64,000 bases of DNA, taken from the NCBI GenBank assembly GCA_041485885.1, contig JBGPKL010000006.1, forward strand, positions 45,974 to 109,973. Direction: 5' to 3'. This document shows positions 59,091 through 64,000 of this stretch, piece by piece (position 1 is the first letter of the stretch; every line of letters starts with the position of its first letter). The notes under the pieces are model-generated. The model saw only the letters and a program-made list of their open reading frames with translations, was not told the origin of the DNA and ran no database searches. Both the position numbers and the translations under genes were made by a program. The DNA comes from JACQFZ01 sp041485885. GTDB taxonomy: Bacteria; Pseudomonadota; Gammaproteobacteria; Acidiferrobacterales; Sulfurifustaceae.

Positions 59091-60101
59091 ATGTCTGATC
59101 AACGGCTCGCGGCCCTGTCTACTTGGGTGCGACGCATACTCGACGATGCGCGCTGCACGTTACGCCCAGCCTCCGAGGACGCGAGCTTTCGCCGTTACTT
59201 TCGCGTGCAAATGGCGAACGGCAAGACCTTTGTCGCGATGGACGCGCCCCCCGATAAGGAGGATTGCCGCCCGTACGTTAGCATCGCCCGCGCGTTTCGC
59301 GTCCTCGGCCTCAATGTGCCCGATATTCTCGCGCAAGATGCCGAGCGCGGCTTTCTGCTGATTACCGATCTTGGCGACCGCTCGTATCTCGACGCGCTCG
59401 GCGAATCGACGGTCGAGCGGTTGTACGACGATGCGATGGCGGCGCTGGTACGGTTGCAGGTCGGAAGCGGCTCGGTCACGTGGCTACCGCCTTACGATAC
59501 CGCCTTATTGCAGCGCGAAATGGAACTGTTTCGCGAATGGTATCTCCGGCGGCACCTCGGGCTGAACCTGGACGATCGTCAGAACGCGGTCCTCGACGCG
59601 ACCTTCCAGATGTTGACGGAGGCGGCGCTGGATCAGCCGCGGGTTGCGGTGCACCGCGACTACCATTCCCGCAATCTGATGGTGACACCCGAGAACAATC
59701 CCGGCATCCTCGATTTTCAGGACGCGGTGTACGGGCCGGTGACATACGATCTCGTGTCACTGCTGCGCGACTGCTACGTCGCGTGGGATCGGGAGCGCGT
59801 CGAAGCATGGGTAGGCGGCTATCACGGGCGTGCGCGCCGGGCGGGCGTTGCGGTTGGCGACGACGTGAAGCGCTTTATGCGCTGGTTCGACTGGATGGGT
59901 GTGCAACGCCATCTCAAGGCGACCGGTATCTTCGCGCGTCTGAACCATCGGGATCACAAGCCCGGGTATCTCAAGGACATCCCTCGCACGTTGCGCTACG
60001 TGCTCGACGTCGCTGCGCGTTACCCGGAATTCGATGAACTGTCTGCATTACTCGGCAAGGTTGGAGTAACGCAGGGGGTTGCCCGGGCCATGCCGTCATG
60101 A
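59091..60101 (+). CDS. amgK: N-acetylmuramate/N-acetylglucosamine kinase AmgK
   Basis: A 336-residue aminoglycoside-phosphotransferase-fold sugar kinase. AmgK phosphorylates MurNAc/GlcNAc at C1 for cell-wall recycling that bypasses de novo UDP-MurNAc synthesis. The Brenner motif VHRDYHSRNLMV and the metal Asp in GILDFQDAVYGPVTYDLVSLLRDCY are intact. ATG 59091 follows GAGGAG; GTG 59076 upstream lacks a ribosome site. The gene overlaps murU by four bases and diverges from lptD, the same neighbourhood as in Pseudomonas. Confidence 0.93.
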   Translation: MSDQRLAALSTWVRRILDDARCTLRPASEDASFRRYFRVQMANGKTFVAMDAPPDKEDCRPYVSIARAFRVLGLNVPDILAQDAERGFLLITDLGDRSYLDALGESTVERLYDDAMAALVRLQVGSGSVTWLPPYDTALLQREMELFREWYLRRHLGLNLDDRQNAVLDATFQMLTEAALDQPRVAVHRDYHSRNLMVTPENNPGILDFQDAVYGPVTYDLVSLLRDCYVAWDRERVEAWVGGYHGRARRAGVAVGDDVKRFMRWFDWMGVQRHLKATGIFARLNHRDHKPGYLKDIPRTLRYVLDVAARYPEFDELSALLGKVGVTQGVARAMPS

Positions 60102-60772
60102 ACGTGATGATTCTCGCCGCGGGACGCGGTGAACGCATGCGCCCCTTGACGGACGAGATGCCGAAGCCGCTGCTAAAAGCAGCTGGCCGCTCGCTTATCG
60201 AGTACCAGATTGAAACGCTCGCGAAGGCCGGTTATACGGAACTGGTGATCAATCACTCTTATATGGGTGATGTCATCGAAGCGGCGCTAGGCGACGGTTC
60301 AAACTACGGGGTGCGCATTCGCTATTCCGCCGAGGCCGCGGAGCCGCTCGAGACGGGCGGCGGCATCCACCGCGCGCTTCCGTTGTTGGGGGAATGCTTC
60401 CTCGTCGTTAACGGCGATATATGGACGGATTTTCCGTTCGCTCGGCTCCAACCGCCGGCCGGCTTAGCGCATATTGTTTTGATCGACAACCCACCGCATC
60501 ACCCGCAGGGCGACTTCGGGCTCGATGGGCATCGGGTTCGTGAGCAAGGCGCACCGCGCCTCACGTTTGCCGGAATCGGCGTTTATCGCGTGGCGTTATT
60601 TAGGGGCTGCACTCCCGGACGGTTCCCGCTTGTGCCGCTCTTGCGTCGAGCGATCGGCGAGGACGCGGTAACGGGGGAACACTATCAGGGCCGTTGGATG
60701 GATGTCGGTACGCCGGGCCGCCTGCAGGAATTGGACTCATTGCTACGTATAACCGCGAGGCGAAGCCCTTGA
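60098..60772 (+). CDS. murU: N-acetylmuramate-1-phosphate uridylyltransferase MurU
   Basis: A 224-residue nucleotidyltransferase giving UDP-MurNAc from MurNAc-1-P in the AmgK/MurU recycling route. The N-terminal signature VMILAAGRGERMRPLTDEMPKPLL binds UTP; EPLETGGGIHRALPLLGE, VVNGDIWTDF (metal Asp) and RWMDVGTPGRL follow the MurU pattern. It starts within the amgK stop (ATGA). No rightward terminator is obvious; a leftward one lies 110 bases on. Confidence 0.94.
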   Translation: MNVMILAAGRGERMRPLTDEMPKPLLKAAGRSLIEYQIETLAKAGYTELVINHSYMGDVIEAALGDGSNYGVRIRYSAEAAEPLETGGGIHRALPLLGECFLVVNGDIWTDFPFARLQPPAGLAHIVLIDNPPHHPQGDFGLDGHRVREQGAPRLTFAGIGVYRVALFRGCTPGRFPLVPLLRRAIGEDAVTGEHYQGRWMDVGTPGRLQELDSLLRITARRSP

Positions 60773-60880
60773 TAAATAAGGTTCTAACTTTCCACTAGGT
60801 ACCGCCGGCGATTGAGGCGAAAATAACCAGCGCGGGTTCCGCCGCCAGAGCGCTTGGTGGGAGCAGTAGTTTGAAGGTGA

Positions 60881-60930
60881 TAAAAAACCGATAGCACCGC
60901 GCCGAATCTGAAGACGGGCGATGCTATCGG
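60881..60930 (-). terminator. intrinsic terminator of the 15-codon lysine-rich gene
   Basis: On the minus strand CCGATAGCA and TGCTATCGG form a 9-bp stem around a 25-base GC-rich loop, followed directly by TTTTTTATC. The only leftward candidate upstream is the tiny gene at 61054–61101, about 120 bases away. Confidence 0.75.
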
Positions 60931-61053
60931 CCCATTTGCCGTGAGGCGGACAAGTCATCTGATGCAACTGCTACCCTAAGGGCTTGCTTCAAGAAGGCGG
61001 CGGTTTCCCGCGCACCCTCAGTGCAGCGCTTCCGATGAACTCCACCTCGCGCG

Positions 61054-61101
61054 TTATTTCTTCTTCTTTGCAGCTTTTTTCTTGGCTCTTTTCTTAGCCA
61101 T
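61054..61101 (-). CDS. 15-residue lysine-rich micro-protein
   Basis: A minimal ORF encoding MAKKRAKKKAAKKKK, then stop. AAAGGAG with a 6-base spacer stands before the ATG, in a context (CCAA…AAAGGAG…TCATCATG) close to that of the secreted 82-residue protein gene at 6611–6859. An intrinsic terminator lies downstream. Eleven of 15 residues are Lys or Arg, so it would bind nucleic acid or ribosomes if expressed, like tails of histone H1-like proteins. The in-frame ATG at 61269 has no such ribosome site. Too short for most gene finders. Confidence 0.5.
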   Translation of the reverse strand: MAKKRAKKKAAKKKK

Positions 61102-61602
61102 GATGAACTCCTTTGGTTGGGGTTTAGGGATTGTCAGGGATAAATCCCTGAGGTTACTGCCCGTGGCGCCGGTATAAAGACAGCGGGACGCTGTCTTTCC
61201 GTTGCATTCGTTGATAAGTCGGGGGTAGGGCGGGGCGAGCGCTCGGATGACAAACGACTCTGCCCGCATGGCGTAGTCACCGCGTGGTGCTCGGCATGTT
61301 GACTACGGCGCGCGTGATGCTTCTCGGTTGTTGTAATACTTCGCGATCGATCCAAATCTGCGCTTACCTCGTCTCGTCTTCAATTCCGTCTCGCGCGCGG
61401 TTGCGATCTCCCTGTCGCTTTCGCTTTTCCTCTCGACGGTCGGCGTTCCTTGCCGTTGAGTTCATCCCTTCTTTAGCAGATGTTGCTGATGTGGCTAGAC
61501 ATTAATGCAAGGAAAAGAAAATTGCAAACGCTTTCTGAAGACATCGAGTGTAGGAACACCACGCGCGCGCTCGGCGATGCACGCGCGATCACGTGAAGAA
61601 TT
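61102..61602. other. gap of about 500 bases between tiny lysine-rich gene and nrdJb
   Basis: Contains a TCAGGGA-TAAA-TCCCTGA hairpin at about 61134–61151, which would sit in the leader of the tiny lysine-rich gene. Base composition is less GC-rich than the surroundings around 61300–61500. I saw no sigma-54 element, no T-tailed terminator for the leftward nrdJ genes and no supported ORF. Confidence 0.5.
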
Positions 61603-62271
61603 TCATCCGCATTTGGAGTCGCCGCAGTTGAGACAAGTGACGCATCCATCCATGCGGATGACCGCCTTGGTCGAGCACTTGAAGCAGAGCCGCGCTTCGG
61701 GAGGGAATTCACCCTGCATGTCCGCAGTGGATGTCGTCTCTCGACGGGCTGCTTCCGCGCGCTTCTCGGCGAGAAAGCGCTGGTGATGTTCGTCCATTTG
61801 ATCGGCGGGCATGAGTCCGATCATTTTCAGGTGGCGCTCGATGACGTCGCCGAGCTCGGCGACGATCGATGGGGTGTAGCGCCCTTTCTTGAAGTAGCCG
61901 CCGCGTGGATCGAACACCGAGTGCAGCTCTTCGACGAGGAACGTTACGTCGCCGCCTTTGCGGAATACCGCCGAAATAACGCGGGTTAGGGCGACGACCC
62001 ATTGGAAGTGATCCATGTTCTTCGAGTTGATGAAGATCTCGAACGGGCGACGCCGCTCGTGCGGCGTATCGGGGTTGAGCACGATGTCGTTAATGGTGAC
62101 ATAGAGCGCATGCTCGGTGAGCGGCGTCTTAATCTTGTAAGTCGTGCCCGCGAGCACCTCCGGGCGTTCGAGCTTCTCGTGCATTTGCACGACGTTGCTC
62201 TCGGCCGGCTTGGCCTCTTCGTTTTTTACGACCTCATACCCGGTGATCTTGTCGTCGATTTTGATGCTCAT
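61603..62271 (-). CDS. nrdJb: class II ribonucleotide reductase, second subunit (NrdJb)
   Basis: A 222-residue protein carrying the C-terminal part of B12-dependent ribonucleotide reductase as a separate chain. A conserved middle (KTPLTEHALYVTINDIVLN…FEIFINSKNMDHFQWVVALTRVISAVFRKGGDVTFLVEELHSVFDP) is followed by a cysteine-rich tail (CFKCSTKAVIRMDGCVTCLNCGDSKCG) with CxxC pairs for zinc and active-site re-reduction. Pseudomonas aeruginosa has the same split. ATG 62271 follows GGAG by 7 bases; the gene is 36 bases after nrdJa. Confidence 0.9.
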   Translation of the reverse strand: MSIKIDDKITGYEVVKNEEAKPAESNVVQMHEKLERPEVLAGTTYKIKTPLTEHALYVTINDIVLNPDTPHERRRPFEIFINSKNMDHFQWVVALTRVISAVFRKGGDVTFLVEELHSVFDPRGGYFKKGRYTPSIVAELGDVIERHLKMIGLMPADQMDEHHQRFLAEKRAEAARRETTSTADMQGEFPPEARLCFKCSTKAVIRMDGCVTCLNCGDSKCG

Positions 62272-62307
62272 CGCAGTTCTCCGTACGGTCGGCGGCATAC
62301 GCCACAC

Positions 62308-64000
62308 TCAGAAACGTCCGTAGTACCCTTCCTTCAGGGCGTCATAAAGATTAGCGGCGGTATGCATTTCGCCGTCGTACTCGATCTCTTCGTTGCCTTT
62401 GGCCTCTACCATCTGTCCGTTCGACAGCGTGAAACGATAAGTGGTGCTCTCCAGGTCCTTTTCCTTGACCAGCACGCCCTGGAACGCCTCCGGATTAAAG
62501 CGGAACGTTGTGCAGCCCTTTAAGCCCTTTTCATAGGCATACAGATAAATGTCTTTGAATTCCTCGTATGGAAAGTCCGTCGGCACGTTCGCCGTTTTGG
62601 AGATGGAGGAATCCACCCATTTCTGCGCCGCCGCCTGGATATCGACGTGTTCGCGCGGGGCCACATCATCGGCCGCGGTGAAGTATTCGGGTAGCTTGTT
62701 CTTCGCGTCTTTCGCTTCCGGATCGGCGCTTTGATTGATCAAGGTGCGGTAGGCGAGCAGCTCGTAGGAATACACGTCCACTTTTTCCTTCGTCTTGCGG
62801 CCCTCGCGAATGACGTTGCGCGAGTACTTGTGCGCGAACGACGGCTCGATGCCGTTGCTGGCGTTGTTAGCAAGCGAGAGCGAGATTGTCCCCGTCGGGG
62901 CAATGGAGGTGTGGTGCGTGAAGCGCGCGCCCACGCGGGCGATACGATCGATGAGTTTCGCATCGAACTGTTGCATATAGCGGCTGTACTTCCCGAGGAG
63001 CACTCGCCCCGGCAGCTTGTCGCCGACTTTGTGGCCGTCACGACGCATCTCGGGGCGGCGCTCGAGCATTTCCTCGGTAACGGCGAATTCCTCGTTCATG
63101 ATCGGCGCCGGGCCTTTTTCCTCGGCCAGCTCGACGCCGACCTCCCAACCGACCTCCGCCATCTCGCGTGTCATGCGCTCGGTGAACTCGAGCGATTCCG
63201 GCGAGCCGTATTTCATCTTGAGCAGGGCGAGCGCGGACCCCAACCCCAGAAACCCCATGCCATGACGGCGCTTGTGGGTGATTTCGTGCCGCTGCTTGTC
63301 GAGCGGCAAGCCGTTCACCTCGACCACGTTATCCAGCATGCGGGTGAAAATGCGCACGACTTTGCGATAACGCTCCCAATTAAAGCGCGCGCGGTCGGTG
63401 AACGGGTCTTCGACGAACTTCGTGAGGTTAACGGAGCCAAGCAGGCACGAGCCATACGGCGGCAGCGGCTGCTCGCCGCAGGGGTTGGTCGCGCGGACGT
63501 TCTCGCAGAACCAATTGTTGTTCATCTCGTTGATGCGATCGACGAGGATGAAGCCGGGTTCGGCACAATCGTAGGTCGACGCCATGATGACGTCCCACAA
63601 CCGGCGCGCCGGGATCGTCTTGTAGACACGGCAGGCGACGCGCCCGAGCTCATCCGTGATATAGCCGCGGGTCGAAGGCCAATAGCGCCATACGATTTTG
63701 CAATTCTTATCGTCGTATTCCGATTGGCTGGCGGGAAACATCAGATCCCATGGTGCATCTTGCTTGACCGCCTGCATGAACTCGTCGGTGATGAGGCACG
63801 AAAGATTGAACTGGCGCAGCCGGCCGTCCTCGCGCTTGGCGCGGACGAAGTCCATCACGTCCGGATGCGCAATATCGAAAGTCGCCATCTGCGCGCCGCG
63901 CCGGCCGCCGGCCGACATGACGGTGAAGCACATGGCGTCGAAGATATCCATAAAAGAGAGGGGGCCGGAGGTATAAGCTCCGGCCCCGCTCACAAACGCC
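62308..64000 (-). CDS. nrdJa: class II ribonucleotide reductase, catalytic subunit (NrdJa), 5' end outside window
   Basis: At least 563 residues of the adenosylcobalamin-dependent reductase that makes deoxyribonucleotides with or without oxygen. The frame is open to the window edge, so the true start lies beyond 64000. Visible are the redox Cys segment RQFNLSCLITDEFM, the radical-site motif ATNPCGEQPLPPYGSCLLGSVNL (Asn-x-Cys-x-Glu), HTSIAPTGTISLSLANNASNGIEPSF, and the substrate loop GLKGCTTFRFNPEAFQGVL. It ends with YDGEMHTAANLYDALKEGYYGRF. Any cobalamin riboswitch would be upstream, outside this window. Confidence 0.95.
   Translation of the reverse strand, partial: AFVSGAGAYTSGPLSFMDIFDAMCFTVMSAGGRRGAQMATFDIAHPDVMDFVRAKREDGRLRQFNLSCLITDEFMQAVKQDAPWDLMFPASQSEYDDKNCKIVWRYWPSTRGYITDELGRVACRVYKTIPARRLWDVIMASTYDCAEPGFILVDRINEMNNNWFCENVRATNPCGEQPLPPYGSCLLGSVNLTKFVEDPFTDRARFNWERYRKVVRIFTRMLDNVVEVNGLPLDKQRHEITHKRRHGMGFLGLGSALALLKMKYGSPESLEFTERMTREMAEVGWEVGVELAEEKGPAPIMNEEFAVTEEMLERRPEMRRDGHKVGDKLPGRVLLGKYSRYMQQFDAKLIDRIARVGARFTHHTSIAPTGTISLSLANNASNGIEPSFAHKYSRNVIREGRKTKEKVDVYSYELLAYRTLINQSADPEAKDAKNKLPEYFTAADDVAPREHVDIQAAAQKWVDSSISKTANVPTDFPYEEFKDIYLYAYEKGLKGCTTFRFNPEAFQGVLVKEKDLESTTYRFTLSNGQMVEAKGNEEIEYDGEMHTAANLYDALKEGYYGRF

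Noticed and set aside
61284..61712. short ORFs before nrdJb on both strands
   Set aside because: No ribosome sites, no domain resemblance, and one overlaps the nrdJb end in another frame.
1..64000. CRISPR arrays, insertion sequences or prophage genes
   Set aside because: No regularly spaced repeats, transposases, integrases or phage structural genes were seen; the only repeat-like element is the structured region near 55 kb.

Overview
The window is a gene-dense stretch of a high-GC Gram-negative chromosome, most likely a gammaproteobacterium outside the enterics. Supporting markers are the zapA–6S RNA–fau block, the UPF0149–pepP–ubiH–ubiI order, glnA–ntrB–ntrC, pdxA–rsmA next to surA–lptD, the amgK–murU recycling pair, and a class II ribonucleotide reductase split into two genes as in Pseudomonas. 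Almost everything looks chromosomal and housekeeping. I see no prophage, IS element, CRISPR array, rRNA or convincing tRNA.

Layout. 0.2–6.4 kb: GIY-YIG protein, SirB1-like protein, PEP synthase with its divergent regulator PpsR, then a leftward CPXCG–Rof–metallo-hydrolase operon. 6.5–11 kb: two tiny secreted cysteine/lysine-rich proteins, each with its own sigma-54 type promoter, a shared upstream site and an intrinsic terminator. They sit beside a histidine kinase and a sigma-54 activating response regulator, and the set looks like one self-contained signalling system. 11–24.6 kb: UspA, RpiA, IlvA, an EEP-family protein, cyclophilin, EVE and YmdB-like proteins, Fau, 6S RNA, ZapA and a ZapB-like coiled coil, UPF0149, the PA2778/PA2779-type pair, PepP, UbiH and a second UbiH-family hydroxylase.

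24.9–34.9 kb: an accessory cluster of a membrane-anchored ABC-type binding protein, histidine kinase, two-receiver response regulator, sulfotransferase, a TauABC/SsuABC-like importer and a TauE/SafE exporter. It is followed by a convergent lone PhnD-like binding protein. 35–42 kb: NtrC, NtrB and GlnA (sigma-54 promoter), then a tightly overlapping PP-loop–TusA–cation diffusion facilitator operon. 42–47.5 kb: MtgA, GlyQ, GlyS, GmhB and a PlsC-like acyltransferase. 47.5–52.6 kb: a giant Ser/Thr kinase–AAA–GAF–diguanylate cyclase protein with a sigma-54 type promoter and an operator-like palindrome.

52.8–61 kb: rsmA, pdxA, a non-coding hairpin-rich element of about 570 bp with inverted arms, surA, lptD, amgK, murU, and a 15-codon lysine-rich gene with its own terminator. 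61.6–64 kb: the two-part B12-dependent ribonucleotide reductase, whose first gene runs off the window.

The most interesting candidate system is the sigma-54 kinase/regulator pair with its two secreted mini-proteins (6.5–11 kb). Next come the sulfotransferase/ABC/two-component cluster, the kinase–cyclase fusion and the structured repeat near 55 kb. All family names are by eye from sequence motifs; no database search was run.
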